From Mesaphorura yosii (Eukaryota > Arthropoda > Collembola > Poduromorpha > Tullbergiidae), in the NCBI GenBank assembly GCA_009869945.1, contig WIXG01000571.1, forward strand, positions 1-37,955: a DNA stretch of 37,955 nucleotides, read 5' to 3'. The number at the start of each line of letters is the position of its first letter. Position 1 is the stretch's first letter. Shown in pieces: positions 1 to 9,927 of the stretch. The position numbers and the translations under genes are program-made. A model generated the notes under the pieces. It was given only the letters and a program-made list of their open reading frames with translations, did no database searches and was not told the origin of the DNA.

Positions 1-65
1 TGGCCAGGGCGAGATAGCTGGGCATAAGGCGTAATATTTTAATGAATGAGCTTCTGTGCCTGCAG

Positions 66-444
66 CTGCAAACGGTCTGGATCACTTGCGAAGGCGAGAA
101 CCCAGCCGATATTGAGAACATTGGCACGATGCGTTACTTCGCTCCTGGGATTGGAGAATTTCCAGGCATTCCTGCCTACTACTTCCCGTACCTCATGCAG
201 GACGACTACCTGTCACCGTTTGTGTTTGTCCAATTCACGAGTCTTTCACGTAAGTTTGTCAATGAGTATGAATTTCCAATTTCATACGCTTGCGAGCTTG
301 CATCTTCTGACATGACTAACCGTCTTGCCTGCCTTTGCAGTTCACACTCTGGTCAACGTCCGCTGCACTGCCTGGGCCGACAACATTCGTGCTGACCATC
401 TGAACCGAGCTGGACTGGTACACTTTGAATTCCTCGTCGATTAA
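66..444 (+). CDS. nrv: Na+/K+-ATPase beta subunit (nervana type), C-terminal end only
   Basis: Two exons, 66-249 and 341-444 (stop TAA 442-444), give the end of a beta subunit of the sodium pump; the rest lies left of the window. Position 66 follows a pyrimidine-rich CAG acceptor, and the intron 250-340 is GT-AG. The translation carries extracellular-domain signatures of the family: TCEGENPAD, then FPGIPAYYFPYL, the YLSPFVFVQF strand, VNVRCTAWADNI with the last conserved cysteine, and a terminal VHFEFLVD. The family is a type II membrane glycoprotein that escorts the alpha subunit to the plasma membrane and tunes its kinetics. The wording is closer to insect nervana than to vertebrate beta subunits. 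The AATAAA at 589 fits its 3' end. Confidence 0.9.
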
Positions 445-588
445 GCAGTGACGGTGGCGGTAAGAGTAAACCAGCAGGCTGGGAGCAGAGCAAGGAAGGA
501 GCCATACAACAAACAGTGGAGTGAGAGGATTGAAATCTTAAGAATTATTTTAGTTAACATGTGTTAGACGAGTACTTTTGAATAGAGT

Positions 589-594
589 AATAAA
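589..594 (+). terminator. polyadenylation signal of the Na+/K+-ATPase beta gene
   Basis: AATAAA 145 bases after the stop codon and on the same strand. It is the first such hexamer downstream. Confidence 0.5.
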
Positions 595-910
595 TTCGTC
601 ATTCAACAGGCCATTTGCGAACGTTTCATAATTTCTTAATACATAAAATCCCGTTTTAATAGCAACAGGCTGGTATAACCTGTTACTACTGTTTCGTGGG
701 TTTAGTTGAGAAAACTCCAACATTGGAAAGGGCGCGTAAAAGTTCGTTGTATCACTACAATTCTGATTCCGTTCCGGCGATCCCAATTCTCAATCTAAAA
801 TTCTCAACTGCACCACCGGCAGTTTAAATAATTTTAATAGTGATTAAGTGCTGATCAATTCAGATTAAATAGGCATAGGGGCTGGTGTGCAATTAAGGCA
901 AGAACACAAA

Positions 911-2516
911 ATGATTAACGACAGTAGTGACAGCGATGAAGATGCAAATTTCTGTGGAAGCGAAGATCAATTTGAAGGTAATGCTCCCCTAATTCCCGAA
1001 GTTATCAGTGCTCTTAAGTCAGGTTCGCATTTAATTTGTTAATAACTTTCTGTACGTTTATTGTATAGCGTTATTCAGACAATTCAAAAGTGGCGTAGTG
1101 CCAAGGTCCCCTTCCCCGCCTGCTGTCGAGGCCCTAAAGTCCACTGACAATGAGCCAGATGATTCGCCAAGTTCGAGCAAGAAAGCAAAGGACAACGAAA
1201 ATAAGGATAAGGAGGCGAAGGTGAACCTCCATGAATTATCAACCGATAGCTGGTAAGATCTAATGGAAAATCGAATGAGATAATAATTACCGTATTTACC
1301 GAATTAGAAAGTCAGGTGTTGTATTGTTTAAATGTCAAAATTTTGGCGTGATCACAGTAAAATTGAACGCCGGGGAGACTCGGTGAGACGTAGTAATTCG
1401 GTAAATACGGTAATTGACCCAGATCTATTGAGTACCAGCAATATTTTTTGTTAAATTCCAGTAATTCCGATGATCCGGATGTAGTGAACATCCTCGCAGA
1501 TTATGACGACTTTGTCAAGTCATATAAAGGAGATCCCAAGTCAAAGCAAAACCCAACCGTAAGTGTGTATCTCGATTTCGAAAGTTTAAAGTTTTCTCTT
1601 TCTGTTACTAATCTCTGGCTCCGGTTGCCCACGTACAGAAAAGTACTGAAAATGGAGTCATCCACATGTCGGCTGGCAAATCGAGTAGGCGAGGTGTGAC
1701 GACGAGAGCAGCTGCGAAGGCCGCTAGTGCTGCATCAGTAGCACCGACAGAAGTAATCATTCTGGACGATGACGACATTCTTCCCGTGGTCCAGCCTGCT
1801 AAATCCAACAGACCCACATCAGCAGCAGTTCCATTAACGTGGGAAGACTGTATTGACGAGGACATTATTGAAGCGGTGCCGGTCGAAAGAGAGCAACACA
1901 CCGTTCGTGTTAGATGGAAAAACAAAATACATCGATTTCGAGTGTATGAGGTATTGAAATTGATGTTGTCTGTTCAATTTGAATTCAGTTGACTATAAAC
2001 TTGCTGTGCTTTCAGACTGACACCGTGTTAAAACTGAAGGAGATGCTCGTAGAAACGGTTGACGGCAGTGTGCTGGCAAGCGAAATCCAATTTTACAAGG
2101 ATGATAATGAAATTCCAATTGAAAGCTGGCGAACAATTAAAGATATCAATCTTGAGTTCACGACCATCATCGAAGCTCTTCGGAAGGCTCAAGCCCAACC
2201 AAGCAGTATTAGTTCTGGTAAAGGGGTAAGCACCTCCGCGGGCTACGAAGAAGATTCGCCTCCTCCAGATTCTACATTGATGCCTCTACGCATACAAGAC
2301 GGCAGTCTGCGGAAAAAGGTCACAATCGTGTACGTAAAGAAAACTGCACCGCTCACAAATCTCCGGGAGCTGTTCCTGGCCAAGTCGAGGCTGGAAGGGA
2401 CCTACACCATAGATCAGATCAAGTTTATGTTTGATGGTGAGGTGGTCGACCTGAGCGAGTCGCCAAACTCGCTGGACTTTGAGGAGGACGAGTGCCTGGA
2501 CGTCATCATTAAATAA
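911..2516 (+). CDS. NFATC2IP: NFATC2IP/Rad60-like protein with two SUMO-like domains
   Basis: Five exons, 911-977, 1069-1252, 1462-1558, 1639-1950 and 2016-2516, join in frame with GT-AG introns into 386 residues. Residues 1-200 are acidic and Ser/Lys-rich, with a stretch VIILDDDDIL around 150-160 that looks like a SUMO-interacting motif. A first ubiquitin-like fold runs about 203-275 (HTVRVRWKNK... VLKLKEML). A second, Rad60-SLD-like, ends the protein (about 311-386; FMFDGEVVDL, final DECLDVIIK). The family (Rad60, Esc2, NIP45) works in the nucleus with the SUMO machinery in genome stability and transcription. There is no C-terminal di-glycine, as expected for a SUMO mimic rather than a conjugated modifier. 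The start is the first ATG of the acidic N-terminus. One intron holds a TIR element. Confidence 0.82.
1285..1415. mobile_element. short TIR element (MITE-like) in an intron
   Basis: A perfect 22-bp inverted repeat, 1285-1306 against 1394-1415 (AATTACCGTATTTACCGAATTA and its complement), encloses 87 bp with no open frame. The outer bases AATT, or TA inside them, are palindromic, so a 4-bp or TA target duplication cannot be told from the repeat itself. It fills more than half of the 209-bp intron 1253-1461 of the NFATC2IP-like gene and disturbs no splice site. Size, TIRs and lack of coding fit a non-autonomous DNA transposon. I cannot assign a superfamily. Confidence 0.65.
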
Positions 2517-3153
2517 TTTCTACGCAGTTTGTATTTAGTAATTTGTACGTACGCTTATTTGCCTTGCCTTTTTGTAAGAAAACCCGACCCGTAGGCTCGT
2601 AGACAAAGTCTAGGACTTGGATGGGTCTAATAATCTTTGTACAGTTTCTTAATTTATTAACATAACATAACTTATGATAAGAATTATCAACTCGTACGGA
2701 ATGAGTTCGTGCTGTGATTTCAATAAACTTTTTCTAGAATACAGAGCAATCAATAGTCAGGAATGGCTTCAATTTGCAATTTTTTGCGTAGGTTAACAAG
2801 CTAGCATTTAGTGGAGTAGCAAGCGCTTCACTTCTTGGGGGATGCATGTCAAGCATAAAGCTTTCAAGCTACGCTCGCGCTCGTGAGGGATGCTTGAAAG
2901 AAATGCCGTGACTCACGTACGAATTTTAAACCTGCATTCAAGTCGCTTAGCTTGTTTGCATTTGCATTGATTACGTTGTCCGGCAAAAGTAGTTTGGATC
3001 AGCAATTTCGGTGATAAAATTGAGCATTGCATTGTGCAGACACAGGGCGCAGGAGTGGAATATCCGAAGCAAGAAGAGAGCCAGACGCAGACGAACTTAA
3101 AACGCAACCGCTGATAACAAGACAAAAGCCTGCAATCTCTTACGGCATTGAAG
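2517..3153. other. intergenic, 637 bp
   Basis: Holds the 3' UTR and poly(A) signal of the upstream gene, then presumably the promoter of the SARNP-like gene. A small hairpin (CTTTCAAGC 2861-2869, GCTTGAAAG 2892-2900) lies in a CG-containing patch. Short open frames on both strands lack any family resemblance. No other feature seen. Confidence 0.5.
2722..2727 (+). terminator. polyadenylation signal of the NFATC2IP-like gene
   Basis: AATAAA 205 bases after the stop codon, on the coding strand. Confidence 0.5.
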
Positions 3154-4751
3154 ATGGATATCGCGGCTTTGAAGGCAAGTCCCAAGCTTCTTATCTCTTT
3201 AGAATAAAAAAGGACGATTTAGGTTATTGGCAATAAGGCACAGTGTGAAGATCTTTGATAATGCGGAGGGGTTTCATTTTGGTTACTTTGTGTATTGGGT
3301 TTTTTTCGTTGCAGTTACGACAAGGCAGGTAGTTACAGAGGATAGAGTAAATTGAATAAGGTGTAGTTAATTCGTTCACTGGAGTTATTGCGCGACTATT
3401 AGTCAACCACCATCAGGTTTACAAGCTGTGATTGAGGCAGCACGGTAGGCGGCACTTGACCTTACTTTTAATCGATTCTTTTGACCAATAGGTTCAAGAT
3501 CTGAAGAACGAACTGCGGGCCCGTGGATTAACAACCAGCGGGACCAAAAGCGAGCTCGTTTCGCGACTTGTGCAAGCGATGACTGCCGGTAAGTTGAAGT
3601 TGAACTTTCTTAAGCTTAAACATCTCTTATGCTATTGGTAGCAACTGATGACGCTCTTGTCTTGAATATGGGTGCCAAGCCCCTCTCATTAATCAATTTT
3701 GCTGAATTACAGAAAGGCAGGACGATTCTGTTCTTGACGACGACTTGTTGGAAGACGAGGATTCAATGTTGGGGGTATGAACGAATAAATCTCGTCATTC
3801 GTACAAAACTATGCGGTAATGAGTAGCCATAAATAATTTATTACTGTTTGCATTGCAGGACGAGGACGATCTGGACGCTGATGTCCTTGACTCCACCGTT
3901 GGTACGAGTGGTGTGACTTCGACAACAGCAGTTTCATCATCTTCACCGTCCAAAATGACACCAGTCATGGCTGCAGTTGGTTCCAGCAACGTTATTACAT
4001 CTTCAGTTGGCTCCACGTCACCGAAGAAAGTTCTCGTTACAAGCAACCAAAATGGAGGTGAAGATGACCAGAAGAAGAAGAAATTGACCATCAATCGAGA
4101 TCCGGTTGAACCAACTGCTGTACCCCAAACATCCACAGCCGAGCAAAAGACAGTGCCTACTGTGAAAACCTCCATCACAGCTCCAGACTCTGCCTCCACA
4201 GCAGCGATTCAGAAACCCGTCGAAGCTGTAAAGCAGTTGAGCGCAGAAGAGCGTGCAAAATTACGTCAACAAAAATTTGGTGTGGGAACTGCAACTGAAG
4301 TTGGTTCCGCTCCCATTCTGGATGAAAAGCTGAAGAAGCGTGCAGAGAAATTTGGTGTGACTCCAGATCTTTCAAACACACCAGCAAAGATTTCTGTAAG
4401 TATTACAATCTACTCTCAAGCAGTCCAGCGTCTTGCTTTCTTGTGATTCGAATTTTGCTAATTTTAGCAATTCTTTTTCTCTAGCTGACCACCGAAGACA
4501 GTGTTCGCCTTGCTAGGCGGAAGGAGAGGTTTGGAGTTGTTGATACAACAATCAGTGGACCCGGTGCAGGTGGGGTCACCATAAACAAGGGCAAGGTCGG
4601 CGGCGGCGTATCAACCACGACTCCGGCCGTCAGCCAATCGATTCTTGACGAGAACAAATTGAAACGTGCGGCAAGATTCATGCTCGGCGCGACGTCTTCT
4701 GCAGAGATTGAAGAAAAGAAGAAAGCACGTGCGGACAGATTCAAGAACTAA
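3154..4751 (+). CDS. SARNP: SAP-domain ribonucleoprotein, SARNP/CIP29/Tho1-like
   Basis: Five exons, 3154-3174, 3492-3588, 3713-3774, 3859-4395 and 4485-4751, give 327 residues. The SAP domain (residues about 1-40, LKVQDLKNELRARGLTTSG...ELVSRLVQA) is the helix-extended-loop-helix DNA/RNA-binding motif. The C-terminal half carries four or five copies of the family's K/R-rich RFG box (RQQKFGV, KRAEKFGV, RRKERFGV, KRAARFMLG, ending RADRFKN). The family joins the TREX mRNA-export complex with the helicase UAP56/DDX39B in the nucleus. Length exceeds the usual ~210 because a Ser/Thr/Val-rich linker of about 110 residues separates SAP from the RFG boxes. Intron 1 is GC-AG (donor AAG|GCAAGT at 3175). 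Without it the ATG and first SAP helix would be lost. Confidence 0.85.
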
Positions 4752-4945
4752 GCTAGGGCATAATGAAACTCTTCTTTAACAATTTCCTTGACTTCATTTC
4801 ATTATGTGCTTAACACGCTCTTGTTGGAAACTTTAGCTCCCAGATTAGTATATCTTCGGGCGATTCTTTGTATTACAGGTACACAATTAAGTAAACTACA
4901 TTATTAAAGAACTTGTACTATAATGCTAGGACTTGTTCCGGTTTT

Positions 4946-4951
4946 AATAAA
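4946..4951 (+). terminator. polyadenylation signal of the SARNP-like gene
   Basis: AATAAA about 195 bases after the stop codon, on the coding strand. Confidence 0.5.
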
Positions 4952-5277
4952 ATGGTAATTATAATGAACTCGCCGTATGTCTGTGAAGTTGCTTTATTCA
5001 GAATTGTCATCTTTCTTACTTGGGGAAAATGAGTTTGGTATGTACTACGTAAATAGAGGTATTTGTGAAATCCTTTCAAAAGAAACGCCTCCAGGAGCTG
5101 TCCCTTCTAATTTAGAACGTGGCTTCCTTTTTGTGCGCTGAATTCGTGAAGGTGTCGCATTCATCTTTCACGCCCAAGAAAACTCGCAACTCGGTTGCAC
5201 GTTCCACTGCTTTCCCTTCCGCTTCTGAATCTCCCAGTTAGCAGCGATGTGCTCGTCAACAGTTATGGACTTTATGA

Positions 5278-5322
5278 TATGAGCAGTAACGAATCAGAAC
5301 CATCCGATGAAGCGGAATCTTG
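5278..5322 (+). other. upstream ORF overlapping the next start codon
   Basis: A 14-codon frame (MSSNESEPSDEAES, stop TGA) begins 29 bases before, and ends 13 bases after, the ATG of the small gene, in another frame. Such an overlapping uORF would be expected to lower translation of the main frame if both are on one mRNA. It may also be chance. Confidence 0.25.
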
Positions 5323-5576
5323 AAAATCAGATACTTCTGGCTGCCGCTTTAAAAGGCATGTATAACAAGGCAGAGAAAGAGGGGTCGCTGGTGAAAGTGG
5401 TGTTCTACGGAAATTTGGCGAACATGGCCCATGAAAACCTCCTCTTCTTGTGGAATGAGATAAAGGTACGACAACTTTGTTTGGAGGAGTATCGCGAATA
5501 ACTTTAATTTTTTCTGTTTCAGGAGCAGAATAATTCCAACGGGGCAGAGTCAGCGCATGCTAATGTTAAAAAGTGA
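5307..5576 (+). CDS. small hypothetical protein, 70 residues
   Basis: Two exons, 5307-5465 and 5523-5576, with a 57-bp GT-AG intron (TTTCAG acceptor), give a 70-residue, mostly helical, mixed-charge protein with no signal peptide or membrane span. I do not recognise it. The chosen ATG is the first after an in-frame stop. Reasons to think it real: the frame stays open across a well-formed intron, and AATAAA follows at 5659-5664. Caution: the stop overlaps a strong donor (GTGAGT at 5573), so the last exon may in fact splice onward and the true C-terminus may differ. Confidence 0.45.
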
Positions 5577-6254
5577 GTCCGGCTCAAGCTTACAGCTGCG
5601 TATATGAGAAATTAAAGAAGTAGTAGCCTCAATTTGGGCATGTGTTTAACCGATTATTAATAAATAATAAGCTTTGTGAGTTATTGAAGTAGTAGTAGTA
5701 GTAATTAGTAATTCATTCACTTCCAAAGTTCAAATTGCAAGTTTATTGCGTAAGCATTCACATTAACATGGTACAATTTACTCGGGTTGATTTTAGATTT
5801 TGGACAGAAACAATTGCGATACGAGTTAACGAATGAGCAATTTAATACGTATGTAGTGTTCCATTTTCATATTCACATAAGGTAGGGGACTTTGAGTATT
5901 TTGGTAGGAGTAGCCTGAAGCTGAAGCCGAGCTGTTCCTGCAAACTGTTGGACGAGGAAGAATTCCTTGGAATTTAAAAGCACCGCATTTTATCTGCCTG
6001 CAGCAGTACACATTACCATTGCTTATCATTAAAAAGATAATGCAGCTTGCATGTAATTTCATAGTTCATAAGAATACTCTCAATACTTACCTCAAATAGC
6101 AATTAGTAATTCTCAATAGGTTAATTATAATTGTGCCAGCACAATATTAATTTCTCAACAATGTCCAACGACGGACAGACAGACAACAAAGGATAATGTG
6201 GAATGAGCAGTGAAAGTGCATAAAACAATTTTCAAGCAATTTTGCATAGAGAAT
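5577..6254. other. intergenic between convergent genes
   Basis: Contains the + strand AATAAA (5659), an (AGT)5 microsatellite (5688-5702), and on the - strand possible poly(A) signals ATTAAA (5846-5841) and AATAAA (5747-5742) for the gene to the right. No coding frame is convincing. Confidence 0.45.
5659..5664 (+). terminator. polyadenylation signal of the small gene
   Basis: AATAAA 83 bases after the stop of the 70-residue frame, on its strand. Confidence 0.4.
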
Positions 6255-7313
6255 CTAAACTTTATCAGCAGTCGCGCAGGAGGAATTCGAACTGCCTTCA
6301 ACTCGACCCTCGACACACATTTCGTATGACGGAGGCCAATCAGGATGATCGATCAGCAATGTCTCGAATTTCGGAGGCGGCACTTCACCGTTCCGGCAGC
6401 CACCAGCCACAGAACTTCTCCTGGATTGCATGGTGGTAGGATAATTGTAGTAGGTGCCGGTGAAGTGGAGTGGAGACGGCATATTTGAAGGTGGTGTCGG
6501 AGTTGGCGCCGTGAGCAGGGTTGAAAAGTGCGGTTCCACTTGATCGATCATCGTAGCCAATTCCGGATCCGTTTGATACCCGGCGACATGGTTCTCAATT
6601 TCTGAAAAGTCAATCGTCAATCCATCGTCAAGCGCCCATCTTTTCGCCGCGCATGCGCATTTCAGCCGCGTGCGCGTACGTGTTCACTTACTCATGTTGA
6701 CTTTGAGAACTTGTTTCTGAATCCAACGTTCCTCTTCGCTCAGACTTTCCCGGTGCCCAAAGTTGGTTGCCCAGCAGTTGTGAACCAGTCGCTGCATCTC
6801 GGTGATGTTTGTGAGACAGCGTAGGTCGTAGTCCATAATTTTATTCGTCCCGGATCCTCCTGATGCCAAGGAGCTCACACTGCCACTTCCACTTGCGCCG
6901 GCCACCCTCATGGACTTGAGTACACTCTTCCGCTGGATCAAAGCCTCTTCCAAGACCTTCTCCTCCACCTTGCGCTCAATGTACCGGCGACGTGAAAGTG
7001 GGATGGCCTGAGTCGCTGCGATCAAGCTGGAGTCGTCCAGATTCACTTGGTAGATTGTCGACTCGATTGGCTGCAGAATCATGCTTGGGATTTCTGCCCG
7101 CTTTCTTTTCAGGAACCAAATACGTGACGAAGCCTGCAAAGTGAAAATCCACATTGGAATTCGTGAAGATGAAAACTTTATCCTAGTTTGTTCCTGGAGG
7201 CTTACCATCTGATAAAGGACGACGATGCATTTGAATGCTCCGAAGAATCCCAGAATGACCAGAAACATGAGTACAAAAAGCGATAGAAAAGCAATGATTT
7301 CCGTGTAGTGCAT
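6255..7313 (-). CDS. one-span membrane protein with PPxY tail, paralogue A
   Basis: Three exons, 7313-7206, 7133-6692 and 6601-6255, make 298 residues; intron phases 0 and 1. A hydrophobic segment at about 7-33 follows a very short N-terminus, then a basic stretch (FLKRKR), so most of the protein should be cytosolic. The middle has a charged, probably helical region (ERKVEEKVLEEALIQRK). The tail is Pro/Ser/Thr-rich and contains PPPKF (258-262) and PPSY (273-276), the latter a ligand consensus for WW domains such as those of Nedd4-type ubiquitin ligases. I know no family with this layout; Commissureless has a similar plan (one span plus PY motifs) but no clear sequence match. It is a tandem relative of the next gene. 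Function is unknown; a role as membrane adaptor for a WW protein is inference. Confidence 0.72.
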
Positions 7314-8389
7314 TTTGAGTTAGATTCTCGTTTCCTGTTCGATGACGTCTTCCCTATCTTGAAAAGAATTCTCCTCCTCACCAATGTTCCACAAAAATGG
7401 ACAGAATCTCGGCACTCCTCGTGCCATTTCTCCAGTGAGTGGTTCGGATCGAGTATTGAGAAATTGCAATTGTGCGTTTGCAGTTTGTAGTCACTTAACT
7501 AGTCGTAGTAAATGTAACTGTTTAACTACTCTACTCAACTTTAACAGTATCGTATGACAAACTAATCTCCAGTATGAGTAAAGCAGTGCAGTACAGTACG
7601 GAACACAAAATAATCAGGTCAGAGTCAGACAGGTCGCATTCACGAGCCAGCTTCCGTTTCTGTTTCCACTTCCACCTTGCCAGCGAAGCGCACGGCACGA
7701 GTTTAGAGGCCTAACTGCCTCCCTGTGCCTTCTGCGTCTTATGCATCGAAATTGGAAGGAAGTTGGAACCCGTGCCATATGTCCATGTATTCTGTATTCA
7801 AGAGAGCCCGTGTCTGTGCCCGTGCCGTGCTATGAATTACGACTCCGACTCCGAGTGCAGCACATCTTTATTCTTTACTTACCGTCGTGCAGTATGAATG
7901 CAGAAGCAGCCAGCCAGCGATTCAGATTCCCAGTTCCAAGGCGATTATATCGATTTTTTCCATACCCGTGCTCATGGTTGTGCCTGCGCTCTGCTTTGTT
8001 CAATGTTCAGGAAACGTGAGATCAAGGTCAATGGATGCCTGTCTTCTAACTCATGTGTCCCATGTCGTATAGTGTCACGCGTCTCTCCTGACCCGTGACC
8101 CAATTTCATGGCCGTCAGTCTTGCAAACTTGAAGCAAAGAATGCAGAGTTGCAATAAAATGCAGTTGTGAAGATTAGACGGTCGGTCGATGGATAAATAA
8201 ACGTACTCTCTTTATTACTACTCTACTACGTCAACGTCAATTACGAGAATATCCATTTCTTTATGGTAGTATTCATATTTATAGCCATTTTACAGCACAA
8301 CACAACACATTTATAAGGTAAATTGAGGGTCCAAGTGTCCAAGAGTATAATGCAGATGAGAGTCATCGTAATCATGGATTTACTTTGGT
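7314..8389. other. intergenic between the PPxY paralogues, about 1.1 kb
   Basis: Expected to hold the promoter of paralogue A (transcribed leftward) and the 3' UTR of paralogue B, with AATAAA on the - strand at 8216-8211. Several overlapping + frames at 7741-8098 have no start context, splice partner or family resemblance. I see no RNA gene. Confidence 0.45.
8211..8216 (-). terminator. polyadenylation signal of PPxY paralogue B
   Basis: AATAAA read on the - strand, about 175 bases past the stop codon. Confidence 0.45.
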
Positions 8390-9927
8390 TCAGGTAGTGA
8401 GAGTCTGAACAGCACCATTATCGTAGTCATAATCAGTAGCTTTGGCTTTAGCACCAGTCATAATCTGAGTCGCAGCAGTCTTTCCCTCGAGATCGACGTC
8501 CAGGTCCAAGTCTCCAGCATCCAAGCTCACGCCTACACCCATGCAAGCATCATAAGAAGGTGGCGGCACCTCTTCCTCGTCCCCATCCACGACGCTATCA
8601 AATTTCGGCGGTGGTTGCTCCATTTCCCTGACAAAGCGAGTGTACGCGCTTCTCGCACTGGGGGTTGACGACCGCCTCTGCCCTCCACCGCAGCCATGAG
8701 CGCAGAGCGCGTGGTGGGAGCTGCAGCCACGTCGTGCGGCGCTGCGTTGAGTGAGAAACGAGGGCGCGTCAACGAATGCAAGCGCACACATCATGTCAGG
8801 GTTCATCTGGCATTCCGCCATCGTGTTGTCGATTCCTGTTGGCCAACAAATAGCAAATGCATATAACGATCACTGCCAATTTAGAATAATTTTGCACATT
8901 TTTGCATGGGCTCACTCTGATTAACTTCCAGCATCAGTCTGCAGACCCAACGTTCGTCCACACTCAGCCAAAGTGGTTCTCTTTCGTCCAGCACCTCCCA
9001 AACCCGCTCCACAACCCCCTGCACTCTGAGTATATTCGAGAAGAACGAGTACTTCCGCTCCAGGACACTCTCCGTCAACTTGCTTGGATCCAGCAGCTGC
9101 ATCTGCACGGAAAATATCTCTGCATCCTTTGGTCGCTTGTTCAGCGTGGCTGCCTTTGCCATCGGGTTCAGCTGGCGTTTCCTCTGCTTGAGTGCCTCGA
9201 TCACAATCTCCTCCAGCACGGTCTTGCTGATGTCAGGCCGACGCGCAGGCTTGACTGCCTGCACGGAGAATGCCAGGCTAATGTCATCAGTACTGAATTG
9301 GAATACGGAGTAAGGAGCTTCTCCCGCCGGACCACAACCTTCGCCGCTGATGCCATGAGTCCCATTTTGGCAGTACGGGTTAACGTAAGTGTCTTCAACA
9401 ACCAGCACGTTGGTCAGGTTCATATTTGAGTCTTCTACTTGTCGGCCTCCGGCGGTACTAGGCCGCTTCCGCCCTCGCCGTTTGCACTGTATGCAATTAC
9501 CCAATTAGCGTTCAATGGTTAACTTCAGCGTAGTACGACAGTGGCCCCCTAGCACAAGTCCCCTGACTGAGACCGTCCAGACTGAGCGCTCCCTACGAAA
9601 GAGGCCCCTTGCGACTGAGGTCCCTTATCTGAGTCAGTCGCAGGGGCCTCGGTCGCAAGGGCGCTCTGTCGGGGGCACTAAGCAAGGCGGCCTTAACACA
9701 GGGGGCCTCAGTCGAGGGGTTCCAGTCGAGGAATCAACTTCAGTTCAAGCACAATAAATTCCGGGTAAGCTTACCAATTTCGACCATGCCAAGAAGAAAC
9801 ACTTGAGTATCAGAGTGCCGATGATGCAGAGCAACACAATCGAGCCAATCAGTGAGAGAAATATAAAGCGATTGTTGTAATTGTAATTGAGGTTGGGGTA
9901 AGAAATGTCAAACATGGTGAAGACCAA
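8390..9927 (-). CDS. one-span membrane protein with PPxY tail, paralogue B
   Basis: Exons 9927-9775, 9486-8916 and 8835-8390 join to 389 residues, with the same intron phases (0, 1) and the same three-part layout as paralogue A. A hydrophobic segment at about 22-48 follows a Tyr/Asn-rich N-terminus; CKRRGRKRP follows it on the cytosolic side. Shared blocks with A: DDxSL, an EALxQRK helix, ERW-x(6)-LEVN / LKVN at the end of exon 2, [RK]I[DE]N starting exon 3, PPPKF (316-320) and PPSY (333-336). A second in-frame ATG (residue 5) is possible. The acidic stretch after the PPSY motif and the Cys/His/Ser-rich insert near 270-300 are absent from A. The function is not known to me. Confidence 0.72.
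9541..9711. repeat. GC-rich imperfect foldback in an intron
   Basis: The core is an inverted repeat, 9601-9618 (GAGGCCCCTTGCGACTGA) against 9634-9650, paired except for one extra base, around a 15-base loop. Outside it, blocks such as GAGCGC/GCGCTC and GGCCCCCT/GGGGGCC continue the pairing imperfectly to about 80 bases per arm. It lies wholly within intron 1 (9487-9774) of PPxY paralogue B and is clearly more GC-rich than its surroundings. The left end, CAGTGGCCCCC, resembles hAT-type ends, but I find no matching 8-bp target duplication. The open + frame through it is probably a by-product of composition. Confidence 0.5.

Noticed and set aside
8902..9429. A 175-codon + strand frame
   Set aside because: Antisense to exon 2 of PPxY paralogue B, whose frame is shared with paralogue A.
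9515..9757. An 80-codon + frame through the GC-rich foldback
   Set aside because: Lies in an intron of the opposite strand; composition follows the inverted repeat and it has no splice partner or family match.
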